A stretch of 6,607 bases of DNA from an uncultured bacterium (GCA_905215675.1 CAJMRA010000140.1:1-6607), one strand, 5' to 3'. Positions 1 to 6,516 are shown, counted from the first letter of the stretch. A program made the numbers and translations. Notes: generated by a model from the letters alone, not told the origin.

Positions 1-62
1 ATCGTTCTTTTTGGGGTGCTGAAATGTTTTTCCTTTTTCGGGCGGCGCTGTGCCGACGCCTC

Positions 63-91
63 GCGTTTCACCTTTTTCAAAGGTGAAACGC
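63..91. repeat. Perfect 13-bp hairpin just after the ppx stop codon
   Basis: Arms at 63-75 (GCGTTTCACCTTT) and 79-91 (AAAGGTGAAACGC) are exact reverse complements around a 3-nt loop. Read leftwards, the hairpin starts one base after the TAG stop of ppx, so it is the likely 3' end structure of the ppk-HD-ppx transcript. Neither side carries a run of T after the stem, so it does not meet the usual pattern of an intrinsic terminator. A second, imperfect GC-rich hairpin (41-60) follows in the leftward direction, also without a T run. It may protect the mRNA end, assist termination, or be an intergenic palindromic repeat; see the related hairpin at 6574-6598. Confidence 0.7.
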
Positions 92-92
92 T

Positions 93-1718
93 CTAATTCG
101 GCCGGCTTTCTTCGCGTCGGCATTCCAGCGCTATTTCCCGCGTAGCAAAGACCTTGCGGATATTCTTGAGGCTGTGCCGCAGTTGTTCCATTTCTATGGG
201 GCAGTCGTCGGCGGCGTTCACGCGCAGCAGCAGGCCGTCGTCGCCCTGCACGAAGCGGGCGGCGCGTATGATCTGGCGGTGACTCTTGTCCATGCGTTCC
301 GCGAGCAGCAGGAAGAGGGACAGGGGGCGCACCTCGGCGCGCATGTCGTCGTCCAGTTCGGTATAGAAGGGCGTTTTTCTGGTGGGGCGCTTGCGGTGGA
401 AATAGGCCAGCGCGGCCAGCAGTTCCACTTCCCGGGCCGTGAAGCCCAGCAGTTCCGTATTGCGGATCAGATAATGGCTGTGGACATTGTGACGGGAGAA
501 GGAAATGAAGATGCCGATGTCATGCAGCAGCCCCGCGTAATGCAGGAGTTCCCGCAAGTCGGGGGACAGGGCGTGCAGGCCGAGGGCGCGGGCGCTGTCG
601 AAGAGATCCAGCGCCAGTCGGGCCACATGACGGGAATGCCGTTCCTCGTAGCCGCATTTGCGCGCCAGATGGAGCACGCTTTCCTTGCGCACGGGGTGGA
701 AGCTGCCTTCCTTGTGCGGGCGGCGACGGGTGATGTAGTCCACCAGCAGGCCGTTTTGCAGGTTGCGATTGCTGATGCGGACGCTGTCGAAGCCCTGATC
801 CTCCATGATGGTCTGGAGAATGGCCGCGCCCGCAATGATCACGTCGGCGCGGTTGGCGTTGATGCCGGGCAGGGCCTTTCGTTCCTTGAGCGTGCGGGAA
901 CACAGTTCCCGCACCACGCGGCACAGGCCCGCATAGCTGAGCAGGTCGCGGCGTTCGACCGGCTTGCGTCCCTGCCGGAGCGCGTCGGCCTCGTCCAGGG
1001 CCGCGGAGATTTCGGCAAGGTTCTGGGCCGTGCCGGAGCTGCCCACGGCTTCCGTCAGCGTGAAGTCGGCGATACGCTGGAAGGAATGCAGCGCGCTGTT
1101 GCGGATATAGTTTTGCAGGGCGGCATAGCGCTTGGGCGATACCGGTTTTTCGCCGTCGTCGAAAAAGAGGTTGGACAGGCGCACGCAGCCCAGTTTCATG
1201 GAATCCAGATTCCGGCATTCGTCGGAGCTGCCCACAATAAGCTCCGTGCTGCCGCCGCCGATGTCGATGAACAGGCGCAGCGACGTGGTATGCTCCAGCC
1301 CGCTGGAAACGCCGAGGTAGATCAGCCGGGCTTCCTCCTGCCCTGAAATGGCCGTGAAGGCGAGCCCGGTCTTGTCCTTGACGCGGGCAAGGAATTCCTC
1401 GCCGTTGGAGGCGTCGCGAACGGCGGCGGTGGCTACGGCAATGGTTTCGGAAACGCCGTAGACCTCGCACATGGAGGCCATGCCCCGCAGGACGGCGATG
1501 GTCCGCGCCATGCTCTCTTCGCGCAGGCGGCCGTGCTGGAAGGACCCCTCGCCCAGACGCACCATGTGCTTCACCTGATTGAGGATGGCGTAGGAGCCGT
1601 CGGGCTTGATGTGCGCCAGCATGAGCCGCAGGGAGTTGCTGCCCAGATCCATGATGGCGATGGTCTTTTCCTCCAGCACGGCCCGGGGATCGACGGTTAT
1701 GCTTCCCGGCATACGCAT
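93..1718 (-). CDS. ppx: Exopolyphosphatase / Ppx-GppA family phosphatase with C-terminal HD domain
   Basis: The 541-residue product belongs to the Ppx/GppA family, which removes terminal phosphate from polyphosphate (Ppx) or from pppGpp (GppA); the sequence alone does not separate the two. The ASKHA-type ATPase-fold region covers about residues 17-330: DLGSNS near 24-29, ATAAVRDASN near 96-105, SGQEEAR near 125-131 (site of the catalytic base in the family), and IDIGGGSTE near 151-159. The C-terminal region (about 345-541) is an HD domain with H361/H364, H399-D400 in LLHDIG, H410/H413/H415, H441 and D477, so the metal-site pattern looks intact. Family members are usually about 500 residues (E. 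coli PPX 513), so this is full length. The ATG at 1718 was chosen because AAGGA lies 7 nt upstream; the frame stays open to an ATG at 1790, but that would overlap the upstream gene by 94 nt. Third gene of the ppk operon, overlapping the HD gene by 22 nt, which suggests translational coupling. Family call is firm; Ppx rather than GppA rests on the adjacent ppk. Confidence 0.93.
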   Translation of the reverse strand: MRMPGSITVDPRAVLEEKTIAIMDLGSNSLRLMLAHIKPDGSYAILNQVKHMVRLGEGSFQHGRLREESMARTIAVLRGMASMCEVYGVSETIAVATAAVRDASNGEEFLARVKDKTGLAFTAISGQEEARLIYLGVSSGLEHTTSLRLFIDIGGGSTELIVGSSDECRNLDSMKLGCVRLSNLFFDDGEKPVSPKRYAALQNYIRNSALHSFQRIADFTLTEAVGSSGTAQNLAEISAALDEADALRQGRKPVERRDLLSYAGLCRVVRELCSRTLKERKALPGINANRADVIIAGAAILQTIMEDQGFDSVRISNRNLQNGLLVDYITRRRPHKEGSFHPVRKESVLHLARKCGYEERHSRHVARLALDLFDSARALGLHALSPDLRELLHYAGLLHDIGIFISFSRHNVHSHYLIRNTELLGFTAREVELLAALAYFHRKRPTRKTPFYTELDDDMRAEVRPLSLFLLLAERMDKSHRQIIRAARFVQGDDGLLLRVNAADDCPIEMEQLRHSLKNIRKVFATREIALECRREESRPN

Positions 1719-2491
1719 TTCAGCGTCCTTGCAAAAATGTGTTCCAGCAGATCGCCCTTCTTTTCGGCGCGGGCGCGTTCCGGTGCGCATTCGCCGCAGG
1801 CGCGCAACAGCAGCCGGAGGTCCGTGTCCGTCACCTCGACGGAAAGATCCTGAATGTTGCCGAGATGCCGGTAATCCAGACCGTCGGCAATGCGCAGGAT
1901 GGCCGCCGCCTTGCTGACGGCGTCGCGTTTCCTGCCCGAAAGATCGGCAAAGCGCTTGTGTTTCAGGGAGGGCCAGGCCTTGCGGTGATAGCGGGCCAGA
2001 AGCGCCACCAGCGGGCGATCCTTGTCCGCAATATCCAGGCTCTTGTCCGTATCGATCTTGTGCATGCTGGTCTTGTGGTGCTTTTTGCGCCCTTCGGCAA
2101 AGCCGATGTCGTGCAGGAGCGCGGCCAGATGCAGCCGCTGCCGCCAGCGCTTGCCGAGTCCGTGCAGGGGGGCCAGCTCGTCAAACAGGCGATCGGCCAG
2201 AAAGGCCACGTGGCGGCCGTGTTCCAGAGACGCGTCCTGTTCGGGGCTGTCGGAGGGTTGCGGCGAGGCGGGGGCGGCGTCCGTGTCCGTCGCGGGCCGC
2301 GCCGGTGTTTCCGCGCTCTGTTCCGCACGGGCGGAATCCGTCTGTGCGGCGGCGGGAACAATGATCGCCGCTTCCGGGGCCGCGGGCTGTTCCGGGGCCG
2401 TTTCCGGCGTTGCGGGCGTCGTCAGGCCTGCCTGCGCGCCGTCGGCGGCAGGGGTCGCGGTTTTTCTTTTTCTTCTGTTGCTTGTGACCAT
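1697..2491 (-). CDS. Stand-alone HD-domain protein resembling the Ppx/GppA C-terminal domain
   Basis: 264 residues. Residues 1-85 are low complexity: a basic start (NRRKRK at 5-10), then Ala/Pro/Glu/Asp/Thr-rich and probably disordered. Residues 86-264 form an HD-superfamily domain with H91/H94 (HGRHV), H127-D128 (LLHDIG), H138/H139, H144, H169 (YHRK) and ADGLDYRH at 202-209. The order and wording match the C-terminal HD region of the Ppx encoded next to it (HSRHV, LLHDIG, FHRK, AERMDKSH), including a following beta-rich segment (RLLLR here, LLLRV in Ppx). The catalytic Ppx ATPase-fold motifs are absent. I therefore read it as a free Ppx/GppA-type HD domain, not a fragment: it has its own start, an AAGGA site (2502-2506) 10 nt upstream, and intact ligands. 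It lies 52 nt after ppk and overlaps ppx by 22 nt, so it is probably co-transcribed and tied to polyphosphate or (p)ppGpp metabolism. No membrane segment or signal peptide is seen, so it is likely cytoplasmic. The substrate is unknown; it could be a phosphohydrolase or a regulator of PPK or Ppx. Confidence 0.85.
   Translation of the reverse strand: MVTSNRRKRKTATPAADGAQAGLTTPATPETAPEQPAAPEAAIIVPAAAQTDSARAEQSAETPARPATDTDAAPASPQPSDSPEQDASLEHGRHVAFLADRLFDELAPLHGLGKRWRQRLHLAALLHDIGFAEGRKKHHKTSMHKIDTDKSLDIADKDRPLVALLARYHRKAWPSLKHKRFADLSGRKRDAVSKAAAILRIADGLDYRHLGNIQDLSVEVTDTDLRLLLRACGECAPERARAEKKGDLLEHIFARTLKCVCREA
1726..1730 (-). promoter_or_regulatory. Ribosome binding site setting the ppx start
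   Basis: AAGGA on the minus strand lies 7 nt before the ATG at 1718, inside the last codons of the upstream HD gene. It supports the 541-residue form of Ppx over the longer form from 1790 and fits coupled translation of the two overlapping genes. Confidence 0.65.
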
Positions 2492-2501
2492 GGCGCGAAG
2501 A

Positions 2502-2506
2502 TCCTT
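2502..2506 (-). promoter_or_regulatory. Ribosome binding site of the stand-alone HD gene
   Basis: AAGGA on the minus strand, 10 nt before the ATG at 2491, in the 52-nt gap after ppk. The gap shows no convincing terminator, only a short CCGG/CCGG self-complementary stretch, which fits read-through from ppk. Confidence 0.55.
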
Positions 2507-2543
2507 GTTGGCGTTGTGAGTATTTCCGGGAGGTTCCGGCGCA

Positions 2544-4685
2544 TCAGGCGTCGGGCATGCCGCGCATCATGATGGCCTGCGCGTTGACGGCCTCCTCGCC
2601 CTTGGCCGGCGCGAGGCGTTCATAGGTGGCGTCGCTGCGCAGACGCCAGGCTTGCACGTTGTCCCGCAGATGGCAGTCGAGAATGCGGTAAAGGAAGGCG
2701 CGCAGCCGGGGATCGGTGATCGGGGCGAGCACCTCGATGCGCCGATCGAGATTGCGCGGCATGAGATCGGCGCTGCCGATGTAGAGAATGCCCTCGCCGC
2801 CCGCATTGAACCAGTAGATGCGGGAGTGCTCGAGGAAGCGTCCCACAATGCTGGTGACCTCGATGTTTTCGCTGATGCCCGGCAGGCCGGGCCGCAGGCA
2901 GCAGATGCCGCGTACCTGCAGGCGGATACGCACGCCCGCCATGGACGCCCGGTACAGGGCGCGGATGATGGCCGGGTCCACGAGCTGGTTGCACTTGAAG
3001 ATGATCGCGCCGTCGCCGTAGCGGCGCTGGCGCTCCTCTTCCCGCTGGATCAGCTCGATGAGCGGATTGCGCATGACCAGCGGCGAGACCAGCAGGGTTC
3101 TGTAGGCGTCGCGGCAGGCATAGCCGGTCATGACGTTGAACAGATCCGTCACGTCGGCGCAGATGTCGGGATTGGCCGTCAGCAGGCCGAGATCGGTATA
3201 AATCTTGGCGGTGGACGCATTGTAGTTGCCGGTGCCTATGTGGACATAGCGGCGCACGAGATCGCGTTCCCGGCGGACCACAAGGCAGAGCTTGGCGTGA
3301 ATCTTCATGCCCACGAGGCCGTAGACGACGTTGACGCCTTCCTTTTCCAGCTCCTCGGCCCAGGTGATGTTGCGTTCCTCGTCGAAGCGGGCCTTGAGTT
3401 CCACCACGGCCACCACCTGCTTGCCGCGGCGGCGGGCCTCGATCAGGGCCTTGACGATGGGCGAGTCGTTGCCCACCCGGTAGAGGGTCTGCTTGATGGC
3501 GATGACGTCCGGGTCCTCGGCGGCGCGGCGGATGAAGTCCAGCACGGACATGAAATTGTCGTAGGGATGGAACAGCAGGATGTCCTGCGAGCGGATGGCG
3601 CCGAAGAAGTTGCCGCTGCTCAGGGCCGGATGCGTGCGCGCGTGGAAGGGCGTTTCCTTGAGCTGCGGCTTGTCCACATTATAAAGCGTCATGAATTCGG
3701 GGAAGGCCATGGGCCCCTTGACGCGGTAAATCTGGAAGGGTTGCAGCCCCAGACGGGAAGAAAGAAAGCCGATGAGATTCTTGGGCGCGCGATGGGCTAT
3801 TTCCAGCCGCACCACGTCGCCGAAGCGGCGTTGATCCACAAAGTCCTTGACGGCTTCCAGCAGGTCGTCGGCCTCGTCCTCCTCGATTTCAAGATTGGTG
3901 TTGCGCGTGATGCGGAACAGGGCCGCGTTTTCCACCTTGTGACCGGGAAAGAGCATGGGCAGGTACTGGGCGACGAGGTCTTCGAGAGGAAGGATGTCGT
4001 CGCCGCGCACATTGGGATCGAAGCCCAGCGAAGCGTAGGTCTTGGCTTCCTTGTTGCGGGGAATGAAGATGAAGCGCGAAAGGTTGTTGGGCACCTTGAG
4101 GCGCACGAAGCGGGTTACGCCGTCCCGGCAGTGCAGCTGGATGATGAAGTTGAGGCAGGTCGTGGAGATCATGGGGAAGGGGTGCCCCGGATCGATGGCC
4201 TGCGGCGTCAGGATGGGATAGACCTCATTCTTGAAATAGCCGTCGAGAAAGCGGCGCTGCTTTTCCGACAGTTCGTCGTATTCCACGATGCGCACGCTGC
4301 GTTCCGCCAGCTGAAGGCGCAGGGTCTTGTTCCAGTGGGATTGCGCCCGCGCCGTGTGCAGCAGCACGCGGCGGCGTATTTCCGCCAGCTGGCGGGCGGG
4401 CGTCATGCGGTCCGGCGAGGCGTTGCTTGCGCCGCTGCGGTACTGGCGCAGGATGTTCGCCACGCGAACCATGAAGAATTCGTCGAGATTGTTGTAAAAA
4501 ATGGCCAGAAACTTCAGCTGCTCCAGAAGGGGAAGGCCGGGCCTGAGCGCTTCCTCCAGTACCTTGAGATTGAAATCGAGCCAGCTGATTTCCCGGTTGA
4601 GGTAGAGGTTGGGGCAGGAGAGGTCCTGCATCTCTTCCAGGGAACAGGGTTGTTCCGGGTAGTGAAGGTTCGTCTTGGTCGGCAT
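2544..4685 (-). CDS. ppk: Polyphosphate kinase (PPK1)
   Basis: PPK1 reversibly moves the gamma phosphate of ATP onto a growing inorganic polyphosphate chain through a phosphohistidine intermediate. The 713-residue product is slightly longer than E. coli PPK (688). The N-terminal domain begins with LNREISWLDFN (about 29-39) and NNLDEFFMVRV (about 65-75). Phospholipase D-like C-terminal domains hold the two catalytic histidines: H463 in KIHAKL and H620 in LEHSRIY. Their spacing of 157 residues equals that of H435 and H592 in E. coli PPK. Other hallmarks are IAIKQTLYR (396-404), VELKARFDEE (428-437), HIGTGNYN (482-489) and a RRIEVLAPI segment (648-656). The ATG at 4685 has AGGGAG 6 nt upstream and an N-terminus that fits the family. 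It is the first gene of the leftward operon with the HD gene and ppx, so opposing polyphosphate enzymes share one transcript. No clear Pho box was found upstream. Identification is firm. Confidence 0.98.
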   Translation of the reverse strand: MPTKTNLHYPEQPCSLEEMQDLSCPNLYLNREISWLDFNLKVLEEALRPGLPLLEQLKFLAIFYNNLDEFFMVRVANILRQYRSGASNASPDRMTPARQLAEIRRRVLLHTARAQSHWNKTLRLQLAERSVRIVEYDELSEKQRRFLDGYFKNEVYPILTPQAIDPGHPFPMISTTCLNFIIQLHCRDGVTRFVRLKVPNNLSRFIFIPRNKEAKTYASLGFDPNVRGDDILPLEDLVAQYLPMLFPGHKVENAALFRITRNTNLEIEEDEADDLLEAVKDFVDQRRFGDVVRLEIAHRAPKNLIGFLSSRLGLQPFQIYRVKGPMAFPEFMTLYNVDKPQLKETPFHARTHPALSSGNFFGAIRSQDILLFHPYDNFMSVLDFIRRAAEDPDVIAIKQTLYRVGNDSPIVKALIEARRRGKQVVAVVELKARFDEERNITWAEELEKEGVNVVYGLVGMKIHAKLCLVVRRERDLVRRYVHIGTGNYNASTAKIYTDLGLLTANPDICADVTDLFNVMTGYACRDAYRTLLVSPLVMRNPLIELIQREEERQRRYGDGAIIFKCNQLVDPAIIRALYRASMAGVRIRLQVRGICCLRPGLPGISENIEVTSIVGRFLEHSRIYWFNAGGEGILYIGSADLMPRNLDRRIEVLAPITDPRLRAFLYRILDCHLRDNVQAWRLRSDATYERLAPAKGEEAVNAQAIMMRGMPDA

Positions 4686-4691
4686 GGGGGG

Positions 4692-4697
4692 CTCCCT
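4692..4697 (-). promoter_or_regulatory. Ribosome binding site of ppk
   Basis: AGGGAG on the minus strand, inside AGAGGGAG, 6 nt before the ATG at 4685. A CCCTC stretch in the leader (minus strand, 4724-4720) could pair with GAGGG (4698-4694) and partly mask this site; that pairing is only five base pairs and is speculative. Confidence 0.6.
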
Positions 4698-4745
4698 CTT
4701 TCTTTCGGCTGCATCATAGGAGGGGATTATGACGATGCTGTGACG

Positions 4746-4773
4746 GGCCCGGCCCCCGCGGGAATTCCGGGCC
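4746..4773. repeat. GC-rich inverted repeat in the ppk leader/promoter side
   Basis: GGCCCGG (4746-4752) and CCGGGCC (4767-4773) are exact 7-bp inverted arms around 14 nt that contain the further self-complementary CCCGCGGG and GGAATTCC. There is no T run on either side. It lies about 60-90 nt upstream of the ppk start, so it could be a leader stem, an operator, or a chance product of high GC content. Confidence 0.4.
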
Positions 4774-4855
4774 GTTTGATCCTGTTGCCATCGTTTGCAG
4801 GGCAGTACCGGGCCGCGTCTTCCGTATATTTTTCATCATGGCGCATGGACAGGCA

Positions 4856-4865
4856 AATTGCAATT
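4856..4865. promoter_or_regulatory. Palindrome AATTGCAATT in the divergent promoter region, possible operator
   Basis: A perfect 10-bp palindrome sits in a locally AT-rich patch (about 4824-4865) of otherwise GC-rich DNA between the two divergent gene groups. It is flanked by GGCAA (4852-4856) and TTGCC (4873-4877), which are also inverted copies. The position between ppk and the rightward HD gene would suit a regulator acting on either side. No regulator family can be assigned from the sequence. Confidence 0.3.
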
Positions 4866-4872
4866 CCCCGCC

Positions 4873-4901
4873 TTGCCTTGCGACGGGCTCGGTGGCATAG
4901 T
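4873..4901 (+). promoter_or_regulatory. Candidate sigma70-type promoter for HD-ddl
   Basis: TTGCCT (4873-4878) and CATAGT (4896-4901) are separated by 17 nt, each matching four of six consensus bases, and TGG directly before CATAGT makes an extended -10. The predicted start (seven bases after the -10) is 4908, the A of the chosen ATG. An alternative -10-like TATATT at 4825-4830 has no fitting -35. Confidence 0.35.
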
Positions 4902-4907
4902 GCGGCT

Positions 4908-5606
4908 ATGCGCGCCATACTCCCATCCCATCCCGTCGAGACGGAATACGTCTGTGGCCGGCATCCGCTGGATGCCCTTCCCGAAGCGTCGCTTGCCGGG
5001 CATGCCGCGCTGGCGGCCCATCCCGACGACGCGGACATTCCCGATGACGAGGCCTGCTTCGCCCTCTGGGACAAATACGAGATGCTCGACAACGTGCGGG
5101 CGCATTCGCTGCTGGTGGCGCACATCGCCACGGAACTGGCGCGCCGGGCCGCGGCGGCGGGACGTCCCGTGCATGTGCCCGCGGTGCGGGCCTCCGCCCT
5201 GCTCCATGATCTGGCCAAGACCTACTGCATCCGGCACGGCGGCAGCCATGCCGTCCTGGGCGCGGGCTGGGTCATGGCCGAAACGCACAATCCCCTGATT
5301 GCCCAGGGGGTGCTGCTGCATGTGCACTGGCCGTGGGCCGTGCCCGTGCATGAGCCGGATCGCCTGTGCAGCCTGCCCTTCTTCGTCATCTATGCCGACA
5401 AGCGCTCCATGCATGATCGCTGCGTGTCCCTGGAGGAGCGCTTCCACGATCTGCTGGACAGGTACGGCAAGACGGAAAAGGCCCGTTCCGGCATTGCCGA
5501 TTCCTGCCGGCAGGCCAACCTTATTGAACGCGCGCTTGAAGCGCATTTGGGGTGCCATCTTCATGAAGATTCTTTTGATAGCGGGCGGCTGGTCCACGGA
5601 GCGTGA
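4908..5606 (+). CDS. HD-domain phosphohydrolase, substrate unknown
   Basis: 232 residues with an HD-superfamily metal-site pattern: H66 (VRAHS), H100-D101 (LLHDLAK), H114 (GGSHAV), H138/H140 (LLHVHWP) and D164 (YADKRSMHD), followed by SLEERFHDLLDRYGK (174-188). This layout recalls small HD phosphohydrolases that act on nucleotides, such as the YqeK-like group, but identity is too loose for a function. Residues 1-60 are not recognised apart from an acidic stretch (PDDADIPDDE, 39-48). No signal peptide or membrane segment is seen. The start is uncertain: the ATG at 4908 has no good ribosome site (GGTGG is 12 nt away) but coincides with a predicted transcription start; an in-frame ATG at 4845 would add 21 Arg-rich residues. 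The gene is not closely similar to the two HD regions of the leftward operon. Its last 44 nt overlap ddl, so the two are almost surely co-translated, hinting at a link to cell-wall precursor supply without proving it. Confidence 0.85.
   Translation: MRAILPSHPVETEYVCGRHPLDALPEASLAGHAALAAHPDDADIPDDEACFALWDKYEMLDNVRAHSLLVAHIATELARRAAAAGRPVHVPAVRASALLHDLAKTYCIRHGGSHAVLGAGWVMAETHNPLIAQGVLLHVHWPWAVPVHEPDRLCSLPFFVIYADKRSMHDRCVSLEERFHDLLDRYGKTEKARSGIADSCRQANLIERALEAHLGCHLHEDSFDSGRLVHGA
5549..5554 (+). promoter_or_regulatory. Weak ribosome binding site of ddl inside the HD gene
   Basis: GGGGTG lies 8 nt before the ATG at 5563. It is a poor match to AGGAGG, so translation of ddl may depend on ribosomes arriving from the overlapping HD gene. 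A short GCGCTTGAAGCGC palindrome (5532-5544) lies directly upstream. Confidence 0.4.
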
Positions 5607-6489
5607 CGTTTCGCTTGCCGGTGCGCGCGGCATGGAAAGCGCCCTGCGCGAACGCGGGCATGACGTGACGTTCTTTGATTTGCGTGACGATTTCGATCGC
5701 CTGCTGGAAACGGCGCGCGCCCATGATTTCTGCCTGATAAACCTGCACGGCGCGCCCGGCGAGGACGGGCTGGTTCAGGCCATGCTCGAACAGGCCGGAT
5801 GTCCCTATCAGGGGTCCGGCCCCGCGGGGTCCTTCCTTGCCCTCAACAAGGCCGCGGCCAAACAGATTTTCCGCATGGCCGGTCTGCCCACGGCCGACTG
5901 GGAATTCCTGCCCGTGCCGCCGCCGGACGGCTGGGAGCCGCGTCTGCCCTGGCCGCTGTTCGTCAAGAGCAATACGGGGGGCTCCTCCCTGCGGCTCGGC
6001 CGGGCCGCGGATCGGCGCGAACTGGACGCCCTGCTGGCGGAAATTTTCGCGGCGGGCGACAGCGCCCTGCTGGAACCGCAGCTGACGGGCCGCGAAGTGA
6101 CCTGCGGGGTTCTGGGCGATCAGGCGTTGCCGCCCATTCTCATCGAACCGGCGGCCGGGGATTTCTTTGATTATACCAGCAAGTACGCCAAGGGCGGCGC
6201 GCGGGAAATCTGCCCCGCTCCCCTGCCGCGCGAGGTGCTGGACGAGGCGGGCAGGCTGGCGCTTGCCGCGCACAGGGCGCTGGGACTGGCGGGGTACAGC
6301 CGGACGGATTTCATCCTTTCGCCGGAAGGCCGTCTGACGCTGCTGGAAGTGAACACCCTGCCGGGCATGACCCCGACCAGTCTGGTACCGCAGGAAGCCG
6401 CCGTCCTCGGGATGGATTTCGGCGCCCTGCTGGAACGCCTCATGGAACTGGGGCTGGAGCGGCATCGCGCGCGGACGACGGCGCGTTGA
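5563..6489 (+). CDS. ddl: D-alanine--D-alanine ligase
   Basis: Joins two D-alanines using ATP to make the dipeptide that ends the peptidoglycan stem peptide; cytoplasmic, ATP-grasp fold. The 308-residue product matches the usual length (E. coli DdlB 306). Visible hallmarks are GGWSTERDVSL (8-18, with E13 for the N-terminal D-Ala site), LHGAPGEDG (61-69), K96, K135 with GGSS (139-142), DYTSKY (203-208), R247 and D249 in SRTDF, and LLEVNTLPGMTPTSLVP (260-276, with metal ligands E262 and N264). From DdlB numbering as I recall it, K207, Y208, R247, D249, E262, N264 and S273 all sit at a constant offset of eight. The tyrosine at 208 points to D-Ala-D-Ala rather than a VanA-like D-Ala-D-Lac ligase. 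The family's LHGRGGEDG appears here as LHGAPGEDG, a small variation. The ATG at 5563 gives the canonical N-terminus; the open frame continues upstream only as shadow of the HD gene. It is the last gene of its operon, followed by a terminator. Confidence 0.96.
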   Translation: MKILLIAGGWSTERDVSLAGARGMESALRERGHDVTFFDLRDDFDRLLETARAHDFCLINLHGAPGEDGLVQAMLEQAGCPYQGSGPAGSFLALNKAAAKQIFRMAGLPTADWEFLPVPPPDGWEPRLPWPLFVKSNTGGSSLRLGRAADRRELDALLAEIFAAGDSALLEPQLTGREVTCGVLGDQALPPILIEPAAGDFFDYTSKYAKGGAREICPAPLPREVLDEAGRLALAAHRALGLAGYSRTDFILSPEGRLTLLEVNTLPGMTPTSLVPQEAAVLGMDFGALLERLMELGLERHRARTTAR

Positions 6490-6516
6490 TCCTGTTTTTC
6501 GTCCCGGATGATTTCC

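Noticed and set aside
1..62. End of a further gene at the left edge
   Set aside because: No convincing reading frame or motif; the stretch is T-rich and non-coding in appearance.
174..1346. 390-residue plus-strand open frame antisense to ppx
   Set aside because: It is composed of the mirror of ppx codons, has no recognisable domain and is Ala/Gln/Val-rich as expected of a shadow frame.
4718..4743. Strong AGGAGG followed by a four-codon ORF (ATG ACG ATG CTG TGA) on the plus strand
   Set aside because: It would need a rightward promoter inside ppk, which I do not see, and the peptide is too short to judge. The motif is likely chance.
4686..4907. Pho box or sigma54 site upstream of ppk or the HD gene
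   Set aside because: Only a partial CTGTC-like half site exists on the minus strand, and the TGGCA at 4893-4897 lacks a correctly spaced GC at -12.
2652..5606. Very long plus-strand open frame running antisense to ppk into the HD gene
   Set aside because: The part before about 4845 is the antisense of ppk, which is unmistakable; GC-rich codon use suppresses stops on the opposite strand. Only the 3' part is a real gene.
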